64,000 nucleotides of DNA. Origin: Edaphocola flava (GTDB lineage: Bacteria > Bacteroidota > Bacteroidia > Chitinophagales > Chitinophagaceae). Both the position numbers and the translations under genes were made by a program. The stretch lies in contig NZ_SAIQ01000003.1 in assembly GCF_004118155.1 (NCBI RefSeq), positions 434,001-498,000 on the forward strand, read 5' to 3'. The notes beneath the pieces were generated by a model, which saw only the letters and a program-made list of their open reading frames with translations, had not been told where the DNA came from and did not search any database. Shown piece after piece: positions 8,230-16,314 of this stretch. Within the stretch, counting starts at the first letter, position 1; each line of letters begins with the position of its first letter.

Positions 8230-8841
8230 TTACTGCTTTTCCCATTCCTTTTCAAAATCTTTCTGCGTCTTCTCCGGTGCGAAGTAATGATTATGGTGCT
8301 GGTTTATATCATATGCGATAGCCTTATTGATCAACATATTTATTTCGGGTATTACCCATTCCGGTGAACCTTTCTTTTCCTGTCCGTTTGTGTACACTTT
8401 TACAGCCCGGCCATTCTCCATATCTACTTTCATTAATATGGAGGGTCCCATAAAGCCAGATACACTGTAGCCCGTATATACCTCTTTCTTACTACTTCCG
8501 TCTGTGAATGTTAGTTTCAACTCAATATAGTTATGTGGTTTTGTAGACTGCACACCGTAACGGGCATAACCCTCAATAGAGCGTAATGTTTTCAGGTAAC
8601 GGACTACATTCTGCCTGCTTTCCGGAATATAGCCCGGGTAGCTTGCACTTTGTGTATGGTTATCTATCTCTTTATCAATTTCTGTATTGAACATAGCAAT
8701 CATTTTATCATTGGGCTTGTCTACAACATCAAATTCTGAGCGGGAAGAGAAGATGGTATCGGAAAAAAGAATGAGTAAGGTAACTGCCACCAATACCACG
8801 ATCATTATGGGACTGAATATCCTTGTTTTGTTTTTGTTCAT
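8230..8841 (-). CDS. Hypothetical membrane-anchored protein
   Basis: 203 aa from the ATG at 8841, chosen because a short basic N terminus (MNKNKTRIFS) then precedes one membrane helix at about residues 10-29 (IMIVVLVAVTLLILF). The remaining ~170 residues are soluble, probably periplasmic, with mixed strands and helices and no motif I recognise. It stands alone, transcribed away from the tetR operon; its 5' end is about 130 bp from the TetR-type palindrome. Function unknown. Confidence 0.7.
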   Translation of the reverse strand: MNKNKTRIFSPIMIVVLVAVTLLILFSDTIFSSRSEFDVVDKPNDKMIAMFNTEIDKEIDNHTQSASYPGYIPESRQNVVRYLKTLRSIEGYARYGVQSTKPHNYIELKLTFTDGSSKKEVYTGYSVSGFMGPSILMKVDMENGRAVKVYTNGQEKKGSPEWVIPEINMLINKAIAYDINQHHNHYFAPEKTQKDFEKEWEKQ

Positions 8842-8969
8842 ATCGCAAAGGTTTAACTCGTGAGATTGATGCATTATTATACTATAAATATAAGCATAAC
8901 CAATCATAGCGCAGCTATTCTAAGACATCCCGGAATGCGAAACATCATGCGTTATGTTAAATTACCTTC

Positions 8970-8997
8970 ATTAAATAGACAATATTGTCTATTTAAT
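8970..8997. promoter_or_regulatory. 28-bp perfect palindrome, probable TetR-family operator
   Basis: The two 14-bp halves are exact reverse complements, with core TAGACAATATTGTCTA. It ends 3 bp before the -7 box of the tetR gene, so a bound repressor would block polymerase. Size and position fit an autoregulatory operator of the downstream TetR protein (9013-9576). Confidence 0.8.
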
Positions 8998-9000
8998 ACC

Positions 9001-9008
9001 TATCTTTG
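9001..9008 (+). promoter_or_regulatory. -7 promoter box of the tetR-MFS-ogt operon
   Basis: TATCTTTG, matching TAnnTTTG, with only 4 nt between it and the ATG at 9013. Transcription would start at or next to the initiation codon, giving a leaderless message. Confidence 0.65.
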
Positions 9009-9012
9009 CATT

Positions 9013-9576
9013 ATGAAACAAAGAGGACAAGTCGTTATTGACAAGATTCTTGATACCGCAGAGCGGTTATTCTATACCCAAGGCTATAGTAATACCGGCA
9101 TCAACCAGGTTATAGAAGAGGCTGATATTGCCAAAGCATCTTTGTATAAACACTTCGAGACAAAGACGGATCTGCTGGTGGCTTATATCCAACGCACACA
9201 TGAACGCTGGCATAGCCGCCTGCAAGAGGCTATAGATAAGGTGACCGATCCTAAAGATAAGCTGCTGGCGATTTTTGATTACCACATCGAACGTCAGGAG
9301 ATCAGACAGTTTGGAGGATGCCCGTTTATAAAAGCAAATGATGAGGCCGGAACCAGCGACCCGCGTGTATTGGCTGAGATACAGGCTACAAAAGTCCATA
9401 GCAAGTCTATTATCAAAAAACTGGTTGCAGCCTCGGGCCATCAGAAAAACCTGACTGATCAGGAACTGAGCGAACTAATATTCTTCACCCTGGAAGGGGC
9501 GCTTACCAGCGTATCGGTATTTAAACAGACTGCGGAACTGAAGGCAGCAAAAAAAATCATTAAAAAATTAATCTGA
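9013..9576 (+). CDS. TetR/AcrR-family repressor
   Basis: 187 aa. N-terminal helix-turn-helix at about residues 10-55 (ILDTAERLFYTQGYSNTGI, then ADIAKASLYKHFETK), followed by an all-helical ligand-binding and dimerisation domain. The ATG at 9013 is preferred; upstream in-frame starts would run through the operator and promoter. The gene overlaps the MFS start by 1 nt, so it is translated with the efflux pump it probably represses by binding the palindrome at 8970-8997. The inducer is unknown; a drug or reactive electrophile is a reasonable guess given the pump and Ogt. Confidence 0.93.
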   Translation: MKQRGQVVIDKILDTAERLFYTQGYSNTGINQVIEEADIAKASLYKHFETKTDLLVAYIQRTHERWHSRLQEAIDKVTDPKDKLLAIFDYHIERQEIRQFGGCPFIKANDEAGTSDPRVLAEIQATKVHSKSIIKKLVAASGHQKNLTDQELSELIFFTLEGALTSVSVFKQTAELKAAKKIIKKLI

Positions 9577-11012
9577 TGAAAGATGTAAAAAACAAATGGC
9601 TGGAACTGGCCATTGTATTATCAGCCCCTTTACTTTCCGTTATAGACGTATTCATTATAAACATTGCCGTGCCCTCTATTAAGAAAGGGGTACATGCGAC
9701 AGATGCTGAAATCCAGCTGGTCATTGCCGGCTACCTCCTTGGTTATGCAGCATTCCTGATAACCGGTGGCAGAGCAGGCGATCATTTCGGGCGTAAGAAG
9801 GTTTTCTTCTGGGGTATGTTTGCCTTTACGATAACCTCTTGCCTCTGTGGCTTGTCTGAGTCTGCCCTGCAATTAAATATTACACGGTTCCTGCAAGGGC
9901 TTAGTGCTTCATTTATGGTACCGCAGACCATCGCTTTTATACAGGTACTATTTACCGAAACTAAAGAACGAGCCAAAGCATTCGGCCTGTACGGCATCAC
10001 GCTGGGTACAGCTGCGGTAATAGGACAGGTGCTGGGCGGTTACCTTTCCGAAACCCATTGGGCCATTGAAGGCTGGAGACTGATCTTCTTTATCAATCTT
10101 CCGATAGGCATTGTTACCCTATGGGCCACTCATAAATATGTAACCGAAACCGAAAAGCATCAGCGTACTAAATTTGATTATACCGGTATTTTCATTCTGA
10201 CGGCGGCTCTGTTCAGCCTCATCTATCCTTTGATCGAGGGACGTGAAGCGGGCTGGCCCTTATGGAGTATAGGATTATTTGTTTTATCTGCTGTACTGTT
10301 TGCCTTCTTTATCTATAATCAGCGTATGAAGCTGAAGGCTAACCGTAATCCCCTGATTGATGTACGTTTATTTAAAATTAAGGACTTCAATATCGGCCTG
10401 ATAGCAGTGCTGTTCCACTTTATGCTGCATACGGCCTATCTGTTGCTGAGTGCGGTATACATACAGAACGGACTTGGTGTTTCGGCTGTAGATTGTGGCC
10501 TGTATTTTATTGCTCCGGGCATTTTGTTTATCATATCATCTGTACTGGCATCTGGCATGATCGTAACTTATGGCAAACGGGTGTTGCAGGTGGGTGTTCT
10601 GGTACTGACCGCTGCCTTTTATTTGCAGATGACCGTATGGAAACCGGGCATCAATACCTGGGCTATAATAGGACTGATGGGCCTTTGGGGTTTTGGTAAT
10701 GGATTGGTACTCCCCTCTCTGCTGAACCTGGCCCTTAAAAATGTACCTTCACAATATGCAGGTGCGGCAGCGGGAATCTATTCTACATTTCAGCAAACAG
10801 CCTCTGCATTGGGGGTAAGCATCATTGGTGGTATATTCTTCTACTTCTCTCAACAGAGCTGGCAGATGGCATATAAGGCCGGTGTAATTGCGATCCTGGT
10901 CTGTGTGGCGATGGTAGGCATCATGTTGCAGTTATTGCCTTCTGTCCGCACCACACGTCGTAAAAACAGCAAAGAACCTATTCATGAAAGCGTCGAACCT
11001 TTTGAATTATAA
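9576..11012 (+). CDS. MFS drug efflux transporter (DHA2-like, 14 TM)
   Basis: 478-aa inner-membrane major facilitator protein with about 14 hydrophobic segments. The MFS motif A-like loop GRAGDHFGRKKVF is near residue 68 and the motif C-like segment GTAAVIGQVLGGYL near 150, as in proton-driven drug exporters of the DHA2 (EmrB/QacA) type. It starts on the last base of the tetR stop codon (TGATG) and is followed by ogt with a 29-bp overlap: an operon under the TetR repressor. The exported substrate cannot be predicted. Confidence 0.9.
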   Translation: MKDVKNKWLELAIVLSAPLLSVIDVFIINIAVPSIKKGVHATDAEIQLVIAGYLLGYAAFLITGGRAGDHFGRKKVFFWGMFAFTITSCLCGLSESALQLNITRFLQGLSASFMVPQTIAFIQVLFTETKERAKAFGLYGITLGTAAVIGQVLGGYLSETHWAIEGWRLIFFINLPIGIVTLWATHKYVTETEKHQRTKFDYTGIFILTAALFSLIYPLIEGREAGWPLWSIGLFVLSAVLFAFFIYNQRMKLKANRNPLIDVRLFKIKDFNIGLIAVLFHFMLHTAYLLLSAVYIQNGLGVSAVDCGLYFIAPGILFIISSVLASGMIVTYGKRVLQVGVLVLTAAFYLQMTVWKPGINTWAIIGLMGLWGFGNGLVLPSLLNLALKNVPSQYAGAAAGIYSTFQQTASALGVSIIGGIFFYFSQQSWQMAYKAGVIAILVCVAMVGIMLQLLPSVRTTRRKNSKEPIHESVEPFEL

Positions 11013-11496
11013 AGATATGCCCTCGCCGGTTGGTACCATACGGCTGGTGGCCTCTGATAAAGGCCTGGTGGCTGTTTTATGGGAGGGCGAGGACTATTGC
11101 CGAACCAAACTACCCGGTGCAGTGCATAGTGAACATGCGCCTATACTACTGGCCGCAGAAAGGCAACTAGAAGAGTACTTTGCGCGGACAAGAACCGGTT
11201 TTGATTTGCCGCTCGACCTTCGGGGAACGGAATTTCAGATCAGGGCATGGGAAGCGCTGTTACAGATTCCTTATGGCAAAACAAGGACCTACGGAGAACT
11301 GGCCAGGATACTGGGTGATATAAAAGCGGTACGTGCAGTCGGTGGTGCGCTGAATAAAAATCCGGTGGCGATTATCGTTCCCTGTCATCGGGTGATTGGT
11401 GCCTCGGGCAAGCTTGTCGGTTTTGCCGGCGGCCTGGACCGTAAGTCCCTGCTCCTTTCCCTGGAACAGGAGCTCAGGATGCCGAGCTTGTTCTAA
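10984..11496 (+). CDS. ogt: Methylated-DNA--[protein]-cysteine S-methyltransferase
   Basis: 170-aa suicide repair protein that takes the alkyl group from O6-alkylguanine onto its active cysteine, C134 in the motif IVPCHRVIG. The C-terminal DNA-binding winged-helix signature (RAWEALLQIPYGKTRTYGE) is intact; a short N-terminal domain begins with SPVGTIRL. The ATG at 10984 overlaps the MFS gene by 29 bp; an ATG at 11017, just after the MFS stop, is a possible alternative but shortens the first strand. Co-transcription with a TetR-controlled pump links alkylation repair with efflux. Confidence 0.93.
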   Translation: MKASNLLNYKDMPSPVGTIRLVASDKGLVAVLWEGEDYCRTKLPGAVHSEHAPILLAAERQLEEYFARTRTGFDLPLDLRGTEFQIRAWEALLQIPYGKTRTYGELARILGDIKAVRAVGGALNKNPVAIIVPCHRVIGASGKLVGFAGGLDRKSLLLSLEQELRMPSLF

Positions 11497-11554
11497 GCCT
11501 TTATCCCTAAAATTATATTTGAACAAAACCGCGAAATGTATTCTATTTGTATTT

Positions 11555-11590
11555 CAGCACTGAAGCCGGACTAATCCGGGAACAGTGCTG
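11555..11590. repeat. Nested inverted repeat upstream of the DUF1801 gene
   Basis: Outer arms CAGCACTG (11555-11562) and CAGTGCTG (11583-11590) enclose a second pair, CCGGA and TCCGG. No T run follows, so it is not a standard terminator; it may be a leader structure for the gene at 11616 or an operator. Confidence 0.55.
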
Positions 11591-11615
11591 CAAATAAAGA
11601 AATATATTATTGCAT

Positions 11616-12071
11616 ATGAAAATAGAAGCCAGCTCACCAGAGCAATATATAGATCAACTGCCGGAAGACAGAAAGCAGGCCGTATCTGAACTGAAACGGG
11701 TTATAGCCAAAAATCTGCCTAAGGGCTTTTCTGAAACAGTAGGTTATGGAATGATCGCTTTTGTGGTACCCCACAGTCTTTATCCAAAAGGCTATCACTG
11801 TGATCCGAAATTGGCACTGCCTTTTATCAATATTGCCTCACAGAAAAATTTTATTGCCTTGTATCATATGGGTCTGTATGCCGATAAGGAACTACATGAC
11901 TGGTTTGTAAACGAATACCCAAAACACTGTAAAACCAAGCTGGACATGGGAAAGAGCTGTATCCGATTCAAAAAACCGGATCAGATACCCTTTGATCTGA
12001 TTGCTGAATTAGCTACAAAAATGAGTGTTGCGGATTGGGTAAGCATATATGAGCATAACCTGCAACGATAA
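11616..12071 (+). CDS. DUF1801 domain protein
   Basis: 151 aa. The ATG at 11616 is used; a TTG two codons upstream is not needed. The pattern fits DUF1801 (YdhG-like): EQYIDQLPEDRKQAVSELK, a central SETVGYGMIAF strand, and a C-terminal DMGKSCIRFKKPDQIPFDLI. These small cytoplasmic proteins have an SCP2/TATA-like fold and no firmly known function. Monocistronic, with a 15-bp hairpin following the stop. Confidence 0.85.
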   Translation: MKIEASSPEQYIDQLPEDRKQAVSELKRVIAKNLPKGFSETVGYGMIAFVVPHSLYPKGYHCDPKLALPFINIASQKNFIALYHMGLYADKELHDWFVNEYPKHCKTKLDMGKSCIRFKKPDQIPFDLIAELATKMSVADWVSIYEHNLQR

Positions 12072-12075
12072 GCTG

Positions 12076-12119
12076 CAATGCACTGTATGAAGCGATATAC
12101 CGATTCATACAGTGCATTG
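12076..12119 (+). terminator. Hairpin after the DUF1801 gene
   Basis: 15-bp perfect stem (12076-12090 with 12105-12119) and a 14-nt loop, 4 bp after the stop. No clear T run, so termination strength is uncertain. Confidence 0.55.
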
Positions 12120-12160
12120 AGCACCAACTTTTAGGAATCAACCATAGCTTCACTTATAAT

Positions 12161-12498
12161 TTTTGCTACCTTTTGCCTTGATGCAAAAGGTACCGCCAAA
12201 AAATCAAGGCTGTATAAATCCCTGGCTAAAAATCAATGTGTCGGTCGGTCGCAAACCAGACTCACTGCGTTCAGACAGTGGTTTCCGACGTTATCGACCG
12301 AGCCAATGATTTTATTAACGCCGGATTTATAAGGCCATTTTGAGCGATCTGTACGGTACGATCATTTACTATTTTGATTACGGGAATAGTCATTGTATCA
12401 ACTCTACAGAACATCAGCAGCCAAAATTTCGTGCCTGAGGTATAAAGTACGCAACGGTACAAAATGGCGTTGCTTGGCAATTACATTGATAAAAAAAA
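12161..12498 (+). mobile_element. Degenerate copy (C) of the MITE-like element
   Basis: Bases 12161-12354 match the 480-bp copies closely (CTACCTTTTGCCTTGATG, the CGGTCGGTCG hairpin, GCCGGATTTATAAGGCC); 12355-12445 diverge; 12446-12490 match again (ACGCAACGGTACAAAATGGC, then TTGAT-AAAA). Both terminal repeats are missing. The rest of the 12072-12567 gap holds no gene. Confidence 0.75.
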
Positions 12499-12567
12499 GT
12501 ACCTTTTATTCTTTTCTGGCCTGAGGTAAGACTAAAAATGATTGCCCACACATCGCTGATATTCCTA

Positions 12568-13032
12568 TTATTTTCTTATGGCCTGCTTATACTTCATTTC
12601 CTTCTCTATAAGGCTATCCATGCTGTAGGTAAATACTTTCTGGCCGCTTAATAAAAAGGCTGCTGCGCTGCCAACCCAGACAGCATAATCGAATGTTGAT
12701 TTTATACCTAATGTTATGGTCATGGAAATGGCAAAGATCATGAGCAAAATACCTGTAAGCATGGCTACCCATCTGGTTTTAAAGCCTGCGATGAGCAATA
12801 GGCCCAGGATTGTCTCTGCAAAGGTCGCCAGGTAAGCATTGATATTCTGCATTCCCGCAGGCAGAAAGGAAGTGATCTGTCCTGTGTATTCGATAAACTT
12901 ATCCATATTACCCCAGACCGCATATTCTACCGGCCACATGCCCAGCCGGTCTGCAACCGCTGATAATAGTGCCAGGGAAAGCGCGATCCTTAAAAATAAT
13001 TGTGCCCAATCGCTGCTGTGTAAATGCTTCAT
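12568..13032 (-). CDS. DoxX-family membrane protein
   Basis: 154-aa inner-membrane protein with four hydrophobic segments: near residues 10-28, 64-82, 85-105 and 115-132. The layout and the phrases LRIALSLALLSAVADRLG and ETILGLLLIAGFKTRWVA fit the DoxX/DoxD-like family, whose members take part in redox or quinone-linked processes but are mostly uncharacterised. The ATG at 13032 is preferred to the one at 13053, which lies almost on the -7 box (13051-13058). Monocistronic. Confidence 0.82.
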   Translation of the reverse strand: MKHLHSSDWAQLFLRIALSLALLSAVADRLGMWPVEYAVWGNMDKFIEYTGQITSFLPAGMQNINAYLATFAETILGLLLIAGFKTRWVAMLTGILLMIFAISMTITLGIKSTFDYAVWVGSAAAFLLSGQKVFTYSMDSLIEKEMKYKQAIRK

Positions 13033-13050
13033 ATCGACTTCGTTAAAGTA

Positions 13051-13058
13051 CAAATGTA
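13051..13058 (-). promoter_or_regulatory. -7 promoter box of the DoxX gene
   Basis: TACATTTG on the minus strand, 18 bp before the chosen ATG at 13032. Confidence 0.5.
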
Positions 13059-13130
13059 GGCCTGCTTTGTTTTTAAAAACTTAAGCTGGTTTAAGAAACA
13101 CGATTAAGCGTAGGGAAAGATTAAAACAAA

Positions 13131-13161
13131 AAAAGAGACATGCTTTATGCATGTCTCTTTT
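13131..13161 (-). terminator. Terminator of the initiator tRNA gene
   Basis: 13-bp perfect stem AAAAGAGACATGC, 5-nt loop, T run on the minus strand, 6 bp after the tRNA 3' end. Confidence 0.85.
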
Positions 13162-13167
13162 GCGGAG

Positions 13168-13239
<72 letters not shown>

Positions 13240-13251
13240 CTGTTGTGGGTG

Positions 13252-13282
13252 CAAAAGTAGAACTCTTTTTTTACTCTGCCAA
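13252..13282 (-). promoter_or_regulatory. Promoter of the initiator tRNA
   Basis: Minus-strand -7 box TACTTTTG (13252-13259) and -33 TTG (13280-13282) separated by 20 bp, the spacing known for the Bacteroidota primary sigma factor. It sits 12 bp from the tRNA 5' end. Confidence 0.75.
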
Positions 13283-13321
13283 ATCTTTTTGATAATTAAT
13301 CCAAAAATAATTTGCATCCGC

Positions 13322-13329
13322 TATCTTTG
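13322..13329 (+). promoter_or_regulatory. -7 promoter box of era
   Basis: TATCTTTG, 7 nt before the era ATG at 13337, so the leader would be a few nucleotides at most. No clear -33 element. Confidence 0.55.
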
Positions 13330-13336
13330 CATATAC

Positions 13337-14218
13337 ATGGATACACAACACAAAGCCGGATTTGTCAATATCTTCGGACCGCCCAATGCTGGTAAGTCTA
13401 CTTTACTGAACGCAATGATCGGTGAGTCTCTCGCGATCATATCGCCTAAGGTACAGACCACGCGCCATCGCATACTAGGCTTTATCACAGAAGAAAATTA
13501 CCAGATCATCTTTTCAGATACGCCGGGCATCATTAACCCGAAGTATAAACTGCACAATAAAATGATGCAGCAGGTAAAGAGTGCAATGGAGGATTCGGAT
13601 GTGGCCTTATTAATGGCCGATGCGACAGAAAGCATTGATGGCTTTGCGGAAATCATTTCCATCCTGAAATTAAAATCGCCCACTATTCTGCTGATCAACA
13701 AAATAGACCTGATCAAAGATAAAGCAGAGCAGGAGCGACTCATCGCGGCATTTACGGAGAAAATAAAACCTAATAAAACGCTGGCGATATCGGTTACGAA
13801 AAAGATTAATACCGATAAAATTCTGCCTGCCGTACTGGAATTCTTACCGGAGAATCCGCCTTTCTTCCCTGAAGATGATATCTCTGACCGTCCTACCCGT
13901 TTCTTTGTTTCGGAGTTGATCCGCGAAAAGATCTACATGCTGTATGACAAAGAGATTCCATATCACACAGCTGTACTGGTGCAGTCTTTCAAAGACTTGC
14001 CCCATATTGTGCGCATCAGTGCCGATATTGTAGTGACCCGCGAAACCCAAAAAATAATTATGCTGGGCGACAAAGGCAGTATGATCAAAAAACTGGGTAC
14101 TAAATCGAGGGAGAGCATTGAGCAGTTTCTGGGCAAAAAAGTATTCCTGGAACTGTTCATCAAAGTGCGCCCGAAATGGAGGGAGAATGACACTTACCTG
14201 AAAGAGTATGGCTATTGA
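13337..14218 (+). CDS. era: GTPase Era
   Basis: 293-aa essential GTPase that binds the 3' end of 16S rRNA during 30S subunit maturation, with some membrane association. G1 GPPNAGKS at 14-21, G2 in QTTRHR (about 40-45), G3 DTPG at 61-64, G4 NKID at 121-124; the C-terminal ~90 residues form the KH RNA-binding domain (GKKVFLELFIKVRPKWREND). The frame is open further upstream through the tRNA gene, but the ATG at 13337 just after the promoter box is the standard start. It overlaps the next gene by 11 bp. Confidence 0.96.
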   Translation: MDTQHKAGFVNIFGPPNAGKSTLLNAMIGESLAIISPKVQTTRHRILGFITEENYQIIFSDTPGIINPKYKLHNKMMQQVKSAMEDSDVALLMADATESIDGFAEIISILKLKSPTILLINKIDLIKDKAEQERLIAAFTEKIKPNKTLAISVTKKINTDKILPAVLEFLPENPPFFPEDDISDRPTRFFVSELIREKIYMLYDKEIPYHTAVLVQSFKDLPHIVRISADIVVTRETQKIIMLGDKGSMIKKLGTKSRESIEQFLGKKVFLELFIKVRPKWRENDTYLKEYGY

Positions 14219-15098
14219 TCTGCGGCCTGAAATCCGCATACAGCCTATTGATCACCCTATAAACCGTGCTGCAGGTATCTCTTTGAGTATCCTGCGGCTG
14301 GATGAAATTCATCCGGTGGTATCAGGCAATAAGTGGTTCAAACTACAGGAGTATATACGGCTGTTCCGCGAGGGAGATTATGCTTTTATACTCACCTTTG
14401 GCGGTGCACATTCCAATCACCTTATTGCTACCGCCGCTGCCTGTGCGGCTTTCGGTATTCCCTGCCGCGCATGGGTAAGGGGTTTTCACGGACAGGCCAT
14501 TGAAACAGAAACCCTGAAGGAATGCCGCAAACTAGGCATGGAACTGCATTTCATTGGCCGGGATGTCTATAGTCGTCATGATGAAATATTCCTGCATGAG
14601 GTACAACTGCAATACCCAAACGCTTTAATCATACCGGAAGGCGGCTATGGTCCTATGGGTATAGCAGGTGCAGCGGCAATTACAAATTATATACCGGCAG
14701 AAACAGAACTGGTGTGCTGTGCCATCGGCTCCGGCACTACCTTCTGTGGCATTGCCAATGGCTTACTGCCCCATCAGTCCGCTCTGGGCTTTACTGTTTT
14801 TAAGCAGGGAGCAACTATTGCAGAGGAGCTGCAGGCACAAATACCCCATCAGCGCTGGGTACTGGCTACAGACTACCATTTCGGAAAATTTGCCCGGCAT
14901 ACACCTGAATTGATTGACTTTATCCGTTATATGCAGCAAGAGCATAATCTTCCACTGGACTTTGTATATAATGCTAAAATGCTCTGGGGGCTGCTGGACA
15001 TGATAAAGCAGGACAAGATGGCTGCGCAGCATATATTATGCATACATACTGGTGGCCTCCAAGGCAACCGGAGCATTGCTCATCTGCTGGAAGCGTAA
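14208..15098 (+). CDS. PLP-dependent ACC deaminase/D-cysteine desulfhydrase family enzyme
   Basis: 296-aa fold-type II (tryptophan synthase beta-like) PLP enzyme. The cofactor lysine lies in SGNK (about residue 42), the substrate-binding loop is FGGAHSNH (about 65-72), and glycine-rich phosphate-binding segments follow (GGYGPMGIAGAA, AIGSGTT). Relatives deaminate 1-aminocyclopropane-1-carboxylate or release H2S from D-cysteine; the two cannot be separated here, and D-cysteine desulfhydrase is the more usual activity in non-plant-associated bacteria. It overlaps era by 11 bp, so it is translationally coupled. Confidence 0.87.
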   Translation: MAIDLRPEIRIQPIDHPINRAAGISLSILRLDEIHPVVSGNKWFKLQEYIRLFREGDYAFILTFGGAHSNHLIATAAACAAFGIPCRAWVRGFHGQAIETETLKECRKLGMELHFIGRDVYSRHDEIFLHEVQLQYPNALIIPEGGYGPMGIAGAAAITNYIPAETELVCCAIGSGTTFCGIANGLLPHQSALGFTVFKQGATIAEELQAQIPHQRWVLATDYHFGKFARHTPELIDFIRYMQQEHNLPLDFVYNAKMLWGLLDMIKQDKMAAQHILCIHTGGLQGNRSIAHLLEA

Positions 15099-15160
15099 AG
15101 GTTTTACTAAAAATAGTGCTACGCTGAAAAATCTATTGTGAATTACTTATTTTTGAACTC

Positions 15161-15919
15161 ATGAAGCAAATACAATCTGTCTCTATTAAAGGTTTTATAT
15201 ACGCGTTATTACTTTTATTCAGTTTCCAGGCGCAAGCACAGGAAGAAGGCCCTACTCCGACACTACCCGACTTTAATGCAGTGACCAAAGACGGAATCAA
15301 TATTTTATCTTTTATCAATCCGTACGAAAATGGCGTGAAACTGATCACCGTTCAACGCTCTGCAGACAGTAACTATAATTTTACAACCATTGGTACGGTG
15401 CCGAAAACAAGCAAGGGTGCCGCTGCATTCGTAGATCCGCATCCGATGGTGGGTAAAAACTGGTATCGTATCGTACTCGAATTCGGTTCTGGTATTGACT
15501 TTAAAAGTAACCTGAAATCACTCTACCTGGACAGTGCAACTATTGCCAAGCAAAAGCTGATTCCGACATCTTCTGAGGAGCTACAGAAAGTAATCAACCA
15601 GAATACATCAACGGAATCTCCGAAGCAAATCGTGAATGCGGTAGAAAAACAAGCGCAGGCGGTAACCTATCCGAAATCGAAGTATGTATATACAAACCCT
15701 TTTTCGGGTAATATCAATATCGAATTGCCAGATGCTCTGAGCACAAATTACTCTATTGAATTCTATGACGCTTCAAAGAAAAAGGTGCTGACAATACCGA
15801 GGGTAAATGAGAAAATGATCATCCTGGACAAACGTAATTTCAACCAATTAGGTTTATACCAGTTTACCATTTTCAAAGAGCATAAAGAATTTGAAAAAGG
15901 ATATGTAACTATATTTTAA
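15161..15919 (+). CDS. Secreted protein with fibronectin-like segment and T9SS-like C terminus
   Basis: 252 aa with an N-terminal signal peptide (hydrophobic YALLLLFSFQAQA, cut before QEEG). Residues ~60-115 read like the strand pattern common in Bacteroidota surface proteins (VQRSADSNYNFTTIGTV, then NWYRIVLEF). The last ~80 residues mirror a T9SS type A sorting domain in order (YTNPFSGNINIEL, YSIEFYDASKKKV, LGLYQFTI, GYVTIF), although the usual PNP is TNP. Probably exported by T9SS. No enzymatic motif. Terminator follows at 15927. Confidence 0.72.
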   Translation: MKQIQSVSIKGFIYALLLLFSFQAQAQEEGPTPTLPDFNAVTKDGINILSFINPYENGVKLITVQRSADSNYNFTTIGTVPKTSKGAAAFVDPHPMVGKNWYRIVLEFGSGIDFKSNLKSLYLDSATIAKQKLIPTSSEELQKVINQNTSTESPKQIVNAVEKQAQAVTYPKSKYVYTNPFSGNINIELPDALSTNYSIEFYDASKKKVLTIPRVNEKMIILDKRNFNQLGLYQFTIFKEHKEFEKGYVTIF

Positions 15920-15926
15920 ATAAACG

Positions 15927-15952
15927 AAAATGGGAGCGGGCTCCCATTTTTT
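15927..15952 (+). terminator. Rho-independent terminator
   Basis: 10-bp stem AAAATGGGAG, 4-nt loop, then a run of six T, directly after the stop at 15919. Confidence 0.88.
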
Positions 15953-15981
15953 CTTTCCATAACTATTCAATATACCAGATC

Positions 15982-16314
15982 ATGCTGACCGTATCTGTAA
16001 TGAATGCCCTGTTTAATGTGCCTGTAGGCCTGTATCCGCAGGAAGCACATACTATGAATAAAATACAGGTAGACCTGAGGGTAAGTGTACCTGCAGATAT
16101 TCAACAGCTACCGCTTATAGACTATACAGTTCTGTACAGCCTGTTGAAGGAAGTAATGCAACAGCCACATAAAACACTCGAGACAATCGTTCGCGATGTA
16201 TATGCAAAAATCAAAGGATTGCAGGATGAAAGTAAGGTTAGCATCAGTGTACGCAAACTGAATCCTCCGATTTCCGGTATCGTGGACTACATGGAAGTAA
16301 GCTTTTCAGATTAG
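15982..16314 (+). CDS. folB: Dihydroneopterin aldolase-like protein (FolB family)
   Basis: 110 aa, the usual length of FolB, which cleaves 7,8-dihydroneopterin to 6-hydroxymethyl-dihydropterin and glycolaldehyde in folate synthesis. The order of motifs fits: VGLYPQEAHTMNKIQVDL (the G-V-Y-x-x-E region), LIDYTVLYSLLKEV, HKTLETIVRDVYAKI, and a terminal strand with the expected Lys, VRKLNPPISG. Conservation is moderate, so the assignment rests on the full pattern. The stop overlaps the convergent BatA-like gene by 4 bp. folE, the first pathway gene, is 6 kb away. Confidence 0.75.
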   Translation: MLTVSVMNALFNVPVGLYPQEAHTMNKIQVDLRVSVPADIQQLPLIDYTVLYSLLKEVMQQPHKTLETIVRDVYAKIKGLQDESKVSISVRKLNPPISGIVDYMEVSFSD

